A DNA stretch of 64,000 bases from Ruegeria sp. HKCCD7303 (GCF_013111185.1 NZ_WVRE01000013.1:1-64000); one strand, 5' to 3'; positions 9,104-18,910 are shown, counted from the stretch's first letter. A program made the numbers and translations. The notes: generated from the sequence alone by a model not told the origin.

Positions 9104-10771
9104 ATGAAAAGTCTATCCTTCAATACAGTAGCGGGATTGGTGCTTATCGGTCTGGCGTTACTGTTGCCGAGTGGTGCGCTTGTCGCGGTATTGAGAGGCA
9201 GCGATGCGGCTGCCGATCCGGCGCTGTTGCAGGGGATATGGGTGTTCAAAGCCGTCCTGATCCTGACCGGAGGCTATCTGCTTTTACTGCGGTTTCTACC
9301 GGTTGGTTATCCGCAATCACGGCAACGGCCAGAGCTTGCGCCGGCCAGCCAGACCCAGAGCGTTGTTTTTGGCCTTGTGTTGTTCGTCGCAGCGGGTTTG
9401 CGGCTTTATCACCTTGATACCGGTATCTGGTACGACGAAATTCTGACATCCGTGAACTACATGCCGCTAACGATTGGTCAGATTGTCAGTACTTATCACG
9501 ATGCCAACAACCATGTTTTGTTCTCGGTTCTGGCGCGCCTGTCGTTGTCGGTGTTTGGCGACAGCGTCTGGGCTCTTAGAATCCCGGCGGCGGTTTTTGG
9601 TGTTGGCGGCATTGCCGCGATTTACTTTTTTGCCCGCCGCGTCGGGCCAACCCAAGAGGGCCTGTTTGCAGCTGCGCTGATGACAGTCTCTTATCACCAC
9701 ATCTGGTTCAGTCAGAATGCCCGTGGCTACACCGCACTGCTGTTCTTTTCCGTTCTGTCCAGCGCCTGGTTTCTGGACGCTATGCGACAGGGAAGCCCGC
9801 GCAAATGGGGGCTGTATTGTCTTGCGGTTGTTCTGGGAGCTTACGCGCATCCAACCATGGGTCTGATGGTGTTGGCGCATTTTGCGATCTGGGTAGCCGC
9901 GTTGTTTCAGCAGGATGCGGCGCGCAGACCTTACCGCTGGAACGGGCTGTTTTTTGGTTTCATTCCGGTGGGTCTGCTGACGTTGCTGGCTTATGCGCTG
10001 GTTTTGCCCAGCATGGTGGGCGGTGCGCTGTTGAATTCCGGGCTGCAGGGCAAAGAGAATGAGTGGACAAACCCTCTTTGGGCTCTGGCCGAGCTCTTCA
10101 GCAGTCTGCAGATCGGTTTTGCAAGCGCTGGTGTTGTATTCGTAGCGGGTCTTATCTTTGCTGTCGGAGTTGTCAGCTTCGCCCGAACGCGCCCGGCTGT
10201 TGTGGCGTTGTTTCTGATCCCGGTCGGAGTCGGGCTCATTGCAATGACCAGTATTGGTTACACACTGTTTCCGCGGTTTTTCTTTTTCACCTTCGGGTTT
10301 GCCATTCTGATCGTGATCAGGGGCGCTTCCGTCACCGGCCAGTTGGCGGCGCGGCTGATACGATTGTCTGCGCCAGCGGCAAGGTGGTTTCCTGCGGTGC
10401 TGTGTGCGGGCATCGTGGCCGTGTCCATACTGTCATTGCGCCATGTCTATTTGCCGAAACAGGACTACGCTGGGGCGATCGCGCTGATCGAGCGCGAAAA
10501 GCAAGCCGGTGATACGGTTCTTGCTGTCGGGATCGCGGGATTTCCGTTCAATGCATACTACCATATGGGGTGGGGTGTTATCGAAACGGGTGATGACCTG
10601 GATCGCCTTGCGGCGCAGTCCGGCAGAACGTGGCTGGTCTATACCATGCCGGTGCATGCCCGGACCACGTATCCGGATATTCTGACCCGGATCGAACGGG
10701 ATTATTCTCTCGCCGGTCGGTTCTTCGGGTCTTTGGGTGGGGGCGAGGTTGTTGTCAGCCTTGAAAACTAG
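9104..10771 (+). CDS. GT-C glycosyltransferase, GT39/PMT_2-like, paralogue of the 2565 gene
   Basis: 555 residues. The GT-C core has GIWYDEILT with Asp111-Glu112, then WFSQNARGYT around residue 203, and aligns along its whole core with the 487-residue protein at 2565-4028. It differs by about 70 extra N-terminal residues containing two hydrophobic helices. The C-terminal 90 residues form a soluble domain in which both proteins share a lysine-glutamine (KQ)-led block before the Ala-Gly-Ala segment. It probably uses a lipid-phosphate sugar outside the inner membrane. It lies 58 bases before the AsnB-like gene on the same strand, so co-transcription is possible. Confidence 0.8.
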   Translation: MKSLSFNTVAGLVLIGLALLLPSGALVAVLRGSDAAADPALLQGIWVFKAVLILTGGYLLLLRFLPVGYPQSRQRPELAPASQTQSVVFGLVLFVAAGLRLYHLDTGIWYDEILTSVNYMPLTIGQIVSTYHDANNHVLFSVLARLSLSVFGDSVWALRIPAAVFGVGGIAAIYFFARRVGPTQEGLFAAALMTVSYHHIWFSQNARGYTALLFFSVLSSAWFLDAMRQGSPRKWGLYCLAVVLGAYAHPTMGLMVLAHFAIWVAALFQQDAARRPYRWNGLFFGFIPVGLLTLLAYALVLPSMVGGALLNSGLQGKENEWTNPLWALAELFSSLQIGFASAGVVFVAGLIFAVGVVSFARTRPAVVALFLIPVGVGLIAMTSIGYTLFPRFFFFTFGFAILIVIRGASVTGQLAARLIRLSAPAARWFPAVLCAGIVAVSILSLRHVYLPKQDYAGAIALIEREKQAGDTVLAVGIAGFPFNAYYHMGWGVIETGDDLDRLAAQSGRTWLVYTMPVHARTTYPDILTRIERDYSLAGRFFGSLGGGEVVVSLEN

Positions 10772-10829
10772 GACGGGTCACCTCGCGCAGATAATAATAG
10801 TGCGGATTATTTGAAGGATAACGATTGAT

Positions 10830-12734
10830 ATGTGTGGAATTTGCGGGATCCTGCGGATTGATCCGGCGACTGAACGTCCCGGAGAGGGGTTGATCACAGC
10901 TATGGCAGCGACGCTGGTTCATCGCGGACCAAATGATGATGGTATCTGGCTGGACGAAGATGTTGCGCTGGGTTTCCGCCGCCTTTCGGTGATCGATCTG
11001 TCTTATGCCGGACACCAACCGATGACCAATGAAGACGGTTCGGTGGTGATTGTCTTCAATGGTGAGATCTACAATTTTCAGGAACTGAAAGAGAAATACC
11101 GCCTCGAAGAGCGTGGCCATGTCTTCAAATCGCGCACCGATACTGAAGTGCTCATTCATCTTTACGAGGAGATTGGCCTGGATATGATCCCGGAGCTTAA
11201 CGGGATGTACGCCTTTGCGATCTGGGATACCCGCAGCAAGTCACTTCATCTGGCGCGTGACCGTTATGGCATCAAGCCGTTCTTCTATCAGGAAGATGGC
11301 GATCATTTCCGGTTCGGTTCCGAGATCAAGGCGATCATCGCCGATGACCGGGTTGCTCGAAAACCGTCGATGCAGGCTTTGCACGATTTTCTGACCTTCA
11401 ACTATATCCCGGGCACACAGACGGCCTTTGAGGGTATCTCCGAGGTGCCGCCGGGTCATTACATGACCGTCACTGCAGAAGGGGTGATCACTACACAGCG
11501 CTATTGGGATCTTCATTTCAGCGTTGATGCCAGCATCACAGAGGAACAGGCGATTTCGCGATCCTACGAATTGATGGACAAAGCCTTGCAGCGCCGTCTG
11601 GTCGCGGATGTGCCGATTGGGGTATTTCTGTCAGGCGGGCTCGATTCCAGTACCCTGGTGGCGCTCATGCATAAGCATGTGGATGAGCCCATTCATACAT
11701 ACTCGGTTGGTTTCGAAGCCCAGAGTTTCAACGAATTGCCGTTTGCCCGGATCGTGGCCGAAGCGTTCAATACCAAACACCGCGAGGTGACAGTCACGGC
11801 CGACATGGTCCGGGACATGCTGCCGAAATATCTCAGCTTCACCGATGAGCCATATGGCGACGGCTCGGCGATACCCACCTATTTCATAAGTGAGCTGGCC
11901 AAGGACGAAGTGGTTGTTGTCCTGTCGGGTGAGGGCGGCGATGAAGCCTTTGCCGGATATGACACCCATGCGGCCTACAACATCTACAAACAGGCCCGGA
12001 AAATACCCGCTTTCATTCGGAACGGTGTGATGAAGCCGCTGGTGAACTGCCTGCCCGTTTCAGATAAAAAGCTCAGCTTTGAATTCAAAGCCAAAAGATT
12101 TCTCGGCGGGCTGGACTTGCCGCCGGAAGAGGCACATCTGTGGTGGCGAACCGTGCTGGGCGAAGCCGAGAAGTTCGACCTTTATGCGGATGGGATGGCC
12201 GAACCTGGTTCGCTGCAGCCTTCGGTGCGGCATTTTCAAGTGGCTTATGAGCATTGCGGAGCGGACGAGACCCTGTCGCGGCTGATGTATATCGATTCAA
12301 CCGTCTTTCTGCCTGATGACCTGATGATCAAGAATGATCGCATGACCATGGCGCATTCTCTGGAAGCCCGGGTGCCCTTTACCGACCCGGAGCTGACCGG
12401 GTTTCTGGCCACAGTGCCGTCGGATCTGAAGATGAAGAACCGGCGCAAGAAACACCTCATGCGGCGGGCAATGGAAAATGCCCTGCCCGACAGCATTCTC
12501 AACAAAAAGAAGGTCGGGCTTGAAATGCCCTATTCCAGCTGGCTCAAGGCTGAGCTGAAGGACCTGATGATGCGCTATCTTGGGCCCGAGAATATTCGGC
12601 GCACAGGTCTGTTTCGTGTTCAGGCGGTACAGACACTGATTGACGATCACGTGACCGGAAAACGGGACAATGGTCGCCCGCTCTGGGGGCTTTTAAACTA
12701 CATGATGTGGTACGAGCTTTATATCGATGCCTAG
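10830..12734 (+). CDS. asnB: Asparagine synthase-type glutamine amidotransferase (AsnB family)
   Basis: 634 residues. The class II glutamine amidotransferase domain starts at MCGICGI, where Cys2 is the N-terminal nucleophile once Met is removed, and includes [14 protein letters not shown] and SRTDTEV. The synthetase domain has the pyrophosphate loop FLSGGLDSS near residue 267 and SGEGGDE near residue 365. AsnB makes asparagine from aspartate, glutamine and ATP. Close relatives within exosortase/EPS loci (the exosortase-associated amidotransferase group) are suspected to amidate sugars such as uronic acids, and the sequence cannot settle which applies. The ATG has GAAGGA about 11 bases upstream. 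Its TAG stop shares CTAG with the stop of the converging GtrA gene. Confidence 0.88.
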   Translation: MCGICGILRIDPATERPGEGLITAMAATLVHRGPNDDGIWLDEDVALGFRRLSVIDLSYAGHQPMTNEDGSVVIVFNGEIYNFQELKEKYRLEERGHVFKSRTDTEVLIHLYEEIGLDMIPELNGMYAFAIWDTRSKSLHLARDRYGIKPFFYQEDGDHFRFGSEIKAIIADDRVARKPSMQALHDFLTFNYIPGTQTAFEGISEVPPGHYMTVTAEGVITTQRYWDLHFSVDASITEEQAISRSYELMDKALQRRLVADVPIGVFLSGGLDSSTLVALMHKHVDEPIHTYSVGFEAQSFNELPFARIVAEAFNTKHREVTVTADMVRDMLPKYLSFTDEPYGDGSAIPTYFISELAKDEVVVVLSGEGGDEAFAGYDTHAAYNIYKQARKIPAFIRNGVMKPLVNCLPVSDKKLSFEFKAKRFLGGLDLPPEEAHLWWRTVLGEAEKFDLYADGMAEPGSLQPSVRHFQVAYEHCGADETLSRLMYIDSTVFLPDDLMIKNDRMTMAHSLEARVPFTDPELTGFLATVPSDLKMKNRRKKHLMRRAMENALPDSILNKKKVGLEMPYSSWLKAELKDLMMRYLGPENIRRTGLFRVQAVQTLIDDHVTGKRDNGRPLWGLLNYMMWYELYIDA

Positions 12735-13135
12735 TCCGGTTTGCGGAACACCCAGAGCGTTGAAATCACATAGCTGGTAATAAATGAGGCGCCGATCGCA
12801 ACCAAGAGGATAAACCAGAAAGGCAGGGCGGTCACATATCCCAGCCCTGCCACTACTGCGAGACGGCTCACCAAAGATGACAGGACCGCCAGAAGGTACT
12901 TCCCATATCCTAGGAACGAGATTGTGCTTTTGTCGGTGTGTTCATAGCTAAAGACATTATGTCCGCAGTAATTGACTGCCGATCCCAGGATAAAGCCGCA
13001 GGTCGAGGCAAGGACATAAGGTGCGGAAAAGACTAGGGCGAGCAGCACTGCCAGCAGGTAATCCGCAGTCGTCCCGACAACGCTGATACTCAGAAATCTG
13101 AAAAAGAGGCGCTTGTCTTTGAGATTTGAGATCAT
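12731..13135 (-). CDS. GtrA-family small membrane protein
   Basis: 134 residues with four hydrophobic helices and the GtrA (PF04138) pattern: [19 protein letters not shown] at the N-terminus, a central [14 protein letters not shown] loop and WVFRKPD at the C-terminus. GtrA proteins are thought to flip undecaprenyl-phosphate-linked sugars to the periplasmic face for GT-C enzymes, which fits the GtrB and GT-C genes at 2565-10771. It overlaps the end of the converging AsnB gene by four bases. A second GtrA is encoded at 56736-57137. Confidence 0.85.
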   Translation of the reverse strand: MISNLKDKRLFFRFLSISVVGTTADYLLAVLLALVFSAPYVLASTCGFILGSAVNYCGHNVFSYEHTDKSTISFLGYGKYLLAVLSSLVSRLAVVAGLGYVTALPFWFILLVAIGASFITSYVISTLWVFRKPD

Positions 13136-13255
13136 GGATTTGGCGGCTCGTGCTAATCATTGGCGGAGGAGAGAGGGTAAAATCGGCTGAGGTTCAACGG
13201 GGTTTGATGGGCAAAACAGGGACAGCGCGACCGCTGGGTTCCTGTCGGATACGGC

Positions 13256-14530
13256 CTATCGTCGGGTTGGATAGCCTTTTACCAATGATGAGCCAGCATT
13301 GAGGCGTTCGATCTGGCTGCCCGGTCGCACACCATATTCGTGAAACCCGTTTGCGGCCCCGGTCGCATAATAAATGAATTCCCGGTCATAATATCCCTGC
13401 GCTGAAGGGGACTGATCCTGAACAATAGCGTTATTGAGGACAACCCAGTCGCGCTGGTTGTCGAACCCCTTGATGCCGCTGACGACGTTCTGTTCGATGA
13501 CGACATGTCGTGAGGACGCAATGTTGATACGCGGAATAGTGATGCCTCCGTCTTTGCTGCGCCGCACCCGAATGATTGAGTTTTTGCGGATCGACAGGTT
13601 GTCGATACCGTCCACCGAGATGCCGTGAACATGCGCATTATAGATGACGTTGTTTTCGATCAGGACATTCTGGTGGCGCAATTGGGGGTCGTTCATGTTC
13701 TTGCCACTGCTGCCAATGAATATGGTCTGGGTGTAATCCCCGCGACCGATATCGAAGACATTGTCGCGGATGACGATGTCAGAGCTGCGCAGGCCGGAAC
13801 TGCGCATGATCTGAATCATGTCCCGGTGATCGCGGTTCGGGACGCCCCGGAAGTTGTGGAGGCGATTACCTTCGACCAAAAGGCCTGCGATGCCGCCAAA
13901 TCCCATACCGTCTGACCGGATGTCGTATATTTCATTGCCTCTCAATGTAATGTCGGTGCCGTGGCCGCCGGTCACAGCTTTCCACCACTTCCTGAAAGTG
14001 TTGTTCAGAATATTGACCGAAGAGCTGCCCTTGAAGCGCAGACCGCGCCCGTGCCCGACGCCGGAATTGTGGTCCCCGTCGAAAACCGAGTTGGCGATCG
14101 TTATCCTGTGGCTGTCTTTGATGCTGAACGGGTTGATCGAATCCTTGTCCCCCGGAGAGTATACGTAGTCGAAGGCCAGCCCATCGAGTGTGACATTGCC
14201 AGCTTTGTTCAGGCGCAACTCGGTGAAGCAGGCGGGCGATCCCGGAGTGGCCGACCGGATCGTGACAGGTTTGGGAAAAGATTTTTTGATTTTCAAAGAG
14301 CCGTAATTGCCGCCGTCCAAAACGAGTGTTTCACCGCCCTTCGCTTTTTGGATTGCAGCAGACAGTTCTGAAGGGGTGCGGATGTTCTGGCCGTTGGCTG
14401 CTTTGGCCACATTTGTTGTGATCTTTGGGTTCGTACAGGCCGAGGCCGCGGACAGCGATGCAGGGAGCGACAGAAGACTCAAGCAGGCGCAAGCCAGTAC
14501 TCCGATAGAGGTGTATATGTGTCGCCGCAT
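13256..14530 (-). CDS. Secreted right-handed parallel beta-helix protein, possible polysaccharide lyase or epimerase
   Basis: 424 residues. A Sec signal peptide (MRRHIYT, then a hydrophobic core, cleavage near SLSAAS at 28-30) is followed by repeated beta-helix coils with the N-x-x-I-x-x-N style of pectate lyase and AlgG folds. Conserved polar clusters are RSDGMGFGG (205-213), DHRDMIQ (234-240) and HGISVDG (from 302). All are nearly identical in the larger protein at 14993-17014, so the two are paralogues. Known enzymes with this fold act on uronate polymers. The DHRD cluster is a candidate active site, loosely resembling the DPHD motif of mannuronan C5-epimerases; this is inference. Probably periplasmic or exported; no membrane anchor seen. 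Confidence 0.75.
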   Translation of the reverse strand: MRRHIYTSIGVLACACLSLLSLPASLSAASACTNPKITTNVAKAANGQNIRTPSELSAAIQKAKGGETLVLDGGNYGSLKIKKSFPKPVTIRSATPGSPACFTELRLNKAGNVTLDGLAFDYVYSPGDKDSINPFSIKDSHRITIANSVFDGDHNSGVGHGRGLRFKGSSSVNILNNTFRKWWKAVTGGHGTDITLRGNEIYDIRSDGMGFGGIAGLLVEGNRLHNFRGVPNRDHRDMIQIMRSSGLRSSDIVIRDNVFDIGRGDYTQTIFIGSSGKNMNDPQLRHQNVLIENNVIYNAHVHGISVDGIDNLSIRKNSIIRVRRSKDGGITIPRINIASSRHVVIEQNVVSGIKGFDNQRDWVVLNNAIVQDQSPSAQGYYDREFIYYATGAANGFHEYGVRPGSQIERLNAGSSLVKGYPTRR

Positions 14531-14992
14531 CAGAAGGGACCCGCTTTAATCGCTACTACTATGCGAAAAGAAGGCTAGGGGTGCGGATGAGTCGTGTCCA
14601 CAGCCGTGTATGAGCAGTGTTTGGGGTGTTTTGGCGGGCAAATTGCACCGGGTGACGTAAGGGTACCGGGCAATTCACCGCCGACGCCAGTTGGTGATAC
14701 GCGAGTACACGCCTGAAAAAAGGCATTTCTGTGACCATTGTTGCGACAAGAGAATCAATTCGTAAAACCTGATGTTACCGCCAAGGGAAGGGGAACAATT
14801 CCCGGTATCGAGTATTCGAGTTCACTCGGAAATGACAGCAATTGGGCAATATTGTCCCAATACAGGCAACAGTTTCCAAACATAGCCATATTCTGGCCCC
14901 TCTGTCGCCTTCGTGCGGCTGTTCCTTCTGTCCTGGGTGTGCGGGATCTCGTGCGCTGCCACTCACAGCGCCTATGAAACAGAAGGTGAAAT
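14531..14992. other. Intergenic region between divergent beta-helix genes
   Basis: About 460 bases separating the two beta-helix genes, which diverge, so both promoters should lie here. It holds two inverted repeats in the 200 bases before the plus-strand gene: GGGAA-CAA-TTCCC around 14790-14803, and a longer near-palindrome at 14841-14861. No small gene was recognised. The short frames here are not preceded by ribosome binding sites. Confidence 0.5.
14841..14861. promoter_or_regulatory. Near-palindrome, candidate operator
   Basis: ATTGGG at 14841-14846 and CCCAAT at 14856-14861 are perfect inverted arms around a central CAATATTG, itself palindromic. The element is 131 bases upstream of the plus-strand beta-helix ATG. 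The symmetry suggests a dimeric regulator site, but no known regulator motif was recognised. Confidence 0.3.
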
Positions 14993-17014
14993 ATGTCGAC
15001 GACAATCACGGTAACCTCTGCAGCGGAGTTGAACCAGGCTCTGTCTCAGGCGACAGGTGGGGAAACGATACTGCTTGCGGCAGGTGATTATGGGACTCTG
15101 AATCTGGATGGGAAATCAGGTTTCAACATCAACTACGCATCGAACGTAACGATCAAATCGGCAGACCCCAATGCGCCTGCCACAATCTCAGAGATGACGT
15201 TGGATGGCGCATCGAACATAACTTTCGAAAACATTACGTTCGATTACACCTTCAATGGTGAATCAACGAGCTATAAGCCGTTTGAAATCAAAAACAGCGC
15301 AAACATCACGATCAAGGATTCAATCTTTGATGGCGATCTGGCCCAGGGCGTTTCTGCCATTGACGATGGTTATGGAACAGGGAAAGCCCTGGCGGTGCGG
15401 GACAGCACGGGTATCGTTATCGATAACAATGAATTCTATGACTGGTGGAAGGGGCTGAGTGTCGGTGCCAGCACCAACGTCACTGTCTCGGGCAATGATG
15501 TGCATTCGCTCCGTTCCGATGGGATGTCGTTTGGAGGGAACCAAAACCTTCTGATCGAGAACAACTATCTCCACGATTTCCGCGCTTCGCCCAATTCCGG
15601 GGACCACCGGGACATGATCCAGTTTTCAAAGGGGCTTGGACCCAGTGACAGTGTGATCATCCGGGACAACGTGTTCGACATGGGGACGGGAACACACGCG
15701 CAGACAATTTTCATGGGCAACGGTAAAACCGATCCCAACGATCCTGCCATGTTCTACACGAACATTCTGATCGAAGATAACATAATCTACAACGCCCACA
15801 CTCACGGAATCACGGTTACCGGTGCCAAGGATCTGACGATCTCGCACAACACTATTCTGGCCGTGGATCGGGCTGTGACAGGTGGGATCACTATTCCGAA
15901 AATCAATGTCACAAGCACGTCGCAGAACGTCACAATTGATGGGAATGTTGTTTCCGGTGTTGCCGGGCATAACGGTCAGTCGGACTGGACGGTCATTGAC
16001 AATGTCTATGTTCAAAACACGGACCCGAGCGCGCCTAACCACTACGACAACATGTTTGTCTATTATGCGACTGCGGCACAGGACGGGTACAATCAATACG
16101 GTGTTATTCCGGGCAGTACAGTTGATACGATGAATGCCGGTTCGGATCTCGCGATGCAATTTCCTATGTCTTACGATGCATGGGTTGGTAGCACAGGGGT
16201 CAGCGCGCCACCCGCGTCGATCAATCCCGGCCCGGCGCCAGCGCAGCCGGACAGCGGCACACCTCCGACCCAGCCGGATACGGGAACAGGGCAGCCGGAC
16301 AGCGGCACACCTTCGACCCAACCAGACACGGGAACAGAGCAGCCAGACAGCAGTACGCCTCCGACCCAGCCAGATACTGGCGGCACGGGGACTGCACAGG
16401 GGCAGGTGATAGTCGATGATTATGTACTGGACATCGCAGGCTTGCCCAATAATGGCCAAGCTGAATTTAGAGGGGATGCCTCAGTTGTGAACACGGCCTC
16501 TGGCTCTGCCATTCATTTTGACGGGCACGGTGATGCGGTAAAACTCGGCCGCCTGCAGGAGTTCGAATCTTCGGATCAGCTGGCATTTACCGTCGAGTTT
16601 ACCAGGGATGAGGCAGATGGCAGTGATCAGCGCCTGGTCTGGAACAAAGGCCGCGTGGGTCTGACTTTGGAGGATGACGGGCTGGTTGCGCATGTTCAGA
16701 ACAATGATGCCAAGTTCAGCAAAGGGTTCAAGGTCGACAATATCGGTCTCAACGACACCGATACGCACCAGATCACAGTCCTGGTCGATGAAACGGCGGA
16801 TCGTCTTCAGGTTCTGGTCGACGATGTGCTGGTCCTTGAAGAAACCTCGGTGGATTTCGACTTTTCCGATGCGCATGGCGGCAGACAATGGGGTTGGAAC
16901 CTCGGATCAACCCGCAAGGATCACGTGGACGGTGAAATCAGCCATTTTGCTGTTGATGACGACGTCACTTTCGTTGACTCGTCAGCTACACAGGGCGATT
17001 GGTTGGGGGGGTAA
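14993..17014 (+). CDS. Multidomain parallel beta-helix protein with Pro/Thr linker and LamG-like C-terminal domain
   Basis: 673 residues in three parts. Residues 1-395 are a parallel beta-helix that is a clear paralogue of the secreted protein at 13256-14530, keeping RSDGMSFGG (174-182), DHRDMIQ (204-210) and HGITVTG (from 271). Residues 418-465 are a 16-residue repeat, QPDSGTPPTQPDTGTG, present about three times. Residues 475-660 form a beta-rich domain resembling LamG/concanavalin-like folds (HFDGHGDAVKLG, FTVEFTRDEADGSDQ, DGEISHF). There is no N-terminal signal peptide, yet the acidic composition and domain plan suggest secretion, perhaps by a type I route; no RTX nonapeptides are visible. 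Likely substrate: the locus polysaccharide (inference). Confidence 0.78.
   Translation: MSTTITVTSAAELNQALSQATGGETILLAAGDYGTLNLDGKSGFNINYASNVTIKSADPNAPATISEMTLDGASNITFENITFDYTFNGESTSYKPFEIKNSANITIKDSIFDGDLAQGVSAIDDGYGTGKALAVRDSTGIVIDNNEFYDWWKGLSVGASTNVTVSGNDVHSLRSDGMSFGGNQNLLIENNYLHDFRASPNSGDHRDMIQFSKGLGPSDSVIIRDNVFDMGTGTHAQTIFMGNGKTDPNDPAMFYTNILIEDNIIYNAHTHGITVTGAKDLTISHNTILAVDRAVTGGITIPKINVTSTSQNVTIDGNVVSGVAGHNGQSDWTVIDNVYVQNTDPSAPNHYDNMFVYYATAAQDGYNQYGVIPGSTVDTMNAGSDLAMQFPMSYDAWVGSTGVSAPPASINPGPAPAQPDSGTPPTQPDTGTGQPDSGTPSTQPDTGTEQPDSSTPPTQPDTGGTGTAQGQVIVDDYVLDIAGLPNNGQAEFRGDASVVNTASGSAIHFDGHGDAVKLGRLQEFESSDQLAFTVEFTRDEADGSDQRLVWNKGRVGLTLEDDGLVAHVQNNDAKFSKGFKVDNIGLNDTDTHQITVLVDETADRLQVLVDDVLVLEETSVDFDFSDAHGGRQWGWNLGSTRKDHVDGEISHFAVDDDVTFVDSSATQGDWLGG
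16244..16387 (+). repeat. 48-bp in-frame tandem repeat, three copies
   Basis: Three consecutive 48-base units inside the beta-helix/LamG gene encode QPDSGTPPTQPDTGTG and two variants. The copies differ at several third positions and a few residues, so the array is not a recent duplication. It forms a flexible linker. Copy number could vary between strains. Confidence 0.85.
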
Positions 17015-17063
17015 TCCAACACCGCGCCACAGGTGCGTATGGAACAAATGAAAAAGCATGTTG

Positions 17064-17087
17064 GCCGGGTGTAAACTTGCACCCGGC
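17064..17087. terminator. Strong hairpin downstream of the beta-helix gene
   Basis: GCCGGGTG at 17064-17071 and CACCCGGC at 17080-17087 form a perfect 8-bp GC-rich stem with an 8-base loop, 50 bases after the stop at 17014. The following TAAAATAG is not a good U-tract on the plus strand, so termination is likely but not certain. Confidence 0.5.
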
Positions 17088-17177
17088 TAAAATAGCATTG
17101 AAGGATAGCTCCATCGTAGGTGTGCGCATCTGATGCAATGGATACAGGCGATGCTGAAAGTTATGGGTTTTTGAGTT

Positions 17178-17969
17178 ATGATTTTATCTGATAATCACCG
17201 CTTCGTATTCATTCATATACCCAAATGCGCCGGCACGTCGGTGCGCAATGCGGTTCTGCCGTTTCATGATGCAGATGTAAGATTTCTGAAAGAGGTCGAG
17301 CGTCACCCGGAGCTGGGTGAGATAGATTACCGCCATCTGCCCCTTGCGCTTTTGCATGATCTCGATCCTGAGGCCTTCCAGAAGCTGCAGGACTACGACA
17401 GCTACGCTTTGCTGCGTGATCCGTTCCGACGTTTCCAGTCTGCGATGTCGCAACGGGCCAAAATGTATCTTGGCAAGGAATTTGCTCAGCTTGATGATGA
17501 TGAACTGCACGGAGAAACCCAAAAGGTCATTGCCTACCTGAATTCTGATCCTGAGGTGGTTGCCTCTGATTACATTCACTTCTCGCGGCAATCCGATTTT
17601 ATCAGGTTCAATGGTGAGCGGCTGGTGCAGCACCTCTATCCGGTTGAACGGCTTGATTTGCTCGTTCAGGCGCTTTCCCAGCAGATCGGCACGGACATGC
17701 TGGAAATTGGGCACGCAAACAAGACAACTGTGTTTCGTCATCCGGCTCTGAAACGCGCCACATATAAAGGTAGTGCGCTGGCCCGGCGATTATTGCCTGC
17801 CCCAGTGCATGAAACCTTGCGCGTCTCTGCCCGGCGCGTCTTGATGAAGCCGGGGAGCACCCAGCCGCATCCCGTTTTCTGTGAACCCGATATGCAGAAC
17901 TTTGTCCGGGAATATTACGCCGCTGATATTGCGTTATATAAGGAGGTTCTGGCAGATGTGGCTGCGTGA
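17178..17969 (+). CDS. Sulfotransferase family 2-type protein
   Basis: 263 residues. The N-terminal FVFIHIPKCAGTSVR (about 9-23) is the 5'-phosphosulfate-binding P-loop of carbohydrate sulfotransferases, where Lys contacts PAPS. YALLRDPFRRFQSAM near residues 76-90 is the 3'-phosphate-binding block with the RDP and Ser. Family members move sulfate from PAPS to sugar hydroxyls, so this enzyme probably sulfates the locus polysaccharide in the cytoplasm. Length is normal. The next gene, also sulfotransferase-like, starts 32 bases downstream on the same strand. Confidence 0.83.
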   Translation: MILSDNHRFVFIHIPKCAGTSVRNAVLPFHDADVRFLKEVERHPELGEIDYRHLPLALLHDLDPEAFQKLQDYDSYALLRDPFRRFQSAMSQRAKMYLGKEFAQLDDDELHGETQKVIAYLNSDPEVVASDYIHFSRQSDFIRFNGERLVQHLYPVERLDLLVQALSQQIGTDMLEIGHANKTTVFRHPALKRATYKGSALARRLLPAPVHETLRVSARRVLMKPGSTQPHPVFCEPDMQNFVREYYAADIALYKEVLADVAA

Positions 17970-18001
17970 TTTGAGGTTCGGGTGAAAAGTGGAGTGAGCG
18001 G

Positions 18002-18898
18002 GTGCGACCGGTACAGGAATGGCGCATACATCTTGGAGCGCATAAGACGGCGACGACACATCTGCAGGACACATTGCTCGCGCATCGGGATCAGCTGGCG
18101 CAAAAAGGCATAGATTACATTCCCAGAGAGGTATTCGGGCCTCTGCAACGACGCTATTCCAACCCAAATCATTGGCGGCGGCGGTTCTGGTCCGCACCGC
18201 TGGCCTATCAGTTCCGGCGTCATGTCAACGCGTTGCGGAATGGTGCTGAAACGGTCTTGTTGTCGGATGAGGATTTGCTTGGATATTCCGACGATCTGCT
18301 TGCACGCGATCTCTATCCATCATTTCGGGGAGAGCATCTTGTGAATGCGCTGTCACGTGGGGGAACGGTCAAACTTTTTCTCGGTATCCGGGCTTATGAC
18401 AAGCTGCTGCCATCAGCTTATGCGCAGATGCTCAAGACTTTTGTACCCAGACCGGAATGGGCTTTGCGGATCGGTGACGCAGTTCTGGATGCGCCGCCCA
18501 GTTGGCCCGACCTCATCGAGCGGCTTTTGAGCGCTTTTCCCAACGCCAGCCTTCAGGTCTGGAAACACGAGGATTATCGGGTGTGCTGGCAGGAGATTTT
18601 GACGGAATTCGCAGGTCGGGATGTCGGGGTCTTTCCGGACTTGCCCCCGCCAGAACGCACGACCTCGCCATCACACGAGGCGATCCGCAAAGCGGAAGCT
18701 CTGGACAGGTCCTTGTCGGTTCAGGAAAGGCGTGCCTGCGTCAAACGTATTTACTACGAAGAATTGCCCGCCGGACCAGACCGTTCTCGGTTTCACCCAT
18801 ACCGGCCCGAGACCGTCGCCGCCTTACAGCAGAAATATGCGCAAGACCTGCAACGGATCGAACGTGAATATCCTGGGATGCTGTTCCAGGTTTCCTGA
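18002..18898 (+). CDS. Sulfotransferase-like P-loop protein
   Basis: 298 residues from a GTG start. IHLGAHKTATTHLQDTL near residue 9 is a clear variant of the PAPS-binding loop seen in bacterial sulfotransferase-like proteins (H-x-G-x-H-K-T-x-T-T). The 3'-phosphate block is less clear; FLGIRAYDKLLPSAY, near residue 127, is the best candidate. Function as a sulfotransferase is probable but weaker than for its neighbours. It lies between another sulfotransferase gene (32 bases upstream, likely co-transcribed) and a converging glycosyltransferase gene 12 bases away. Confidence 0.65.
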   Translation: MRPVQEWRIHLGAHKTATTHLQDTLLAHRDQLAQKGIDYIPREVFGPLQRRYSNPNHWRRRFWSAPLAYQFRRHVNALRNGAETVLLSDEDLLGYSDDLLARDLYPSFRGEHLVNALSRGGTVKLFLGIRAYDKLLPSAYAQMLKTFVPRPEWALRIGDAVLDAPPSWPDLIERLLSAFPNASLQVWKHEDYRVCWQEILTEFAGRDVGVFPDLPPPERTTSPSHEAIRKAEALDRSLSVQERRACVKRIYYEELPAGPDRSRFHPYRPETVAALQQKYAQDLQRIEREYPGMLFQVS

Positions 18899-18910
18899 AC
18901 TGCGGAAAGG

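Noticed and set aside
16244..16387. Tandem repeats considered as a CRISPR array
   Set aside because: The units are contiguous without spacers, in frame, and encode a Pro/Thr linker.
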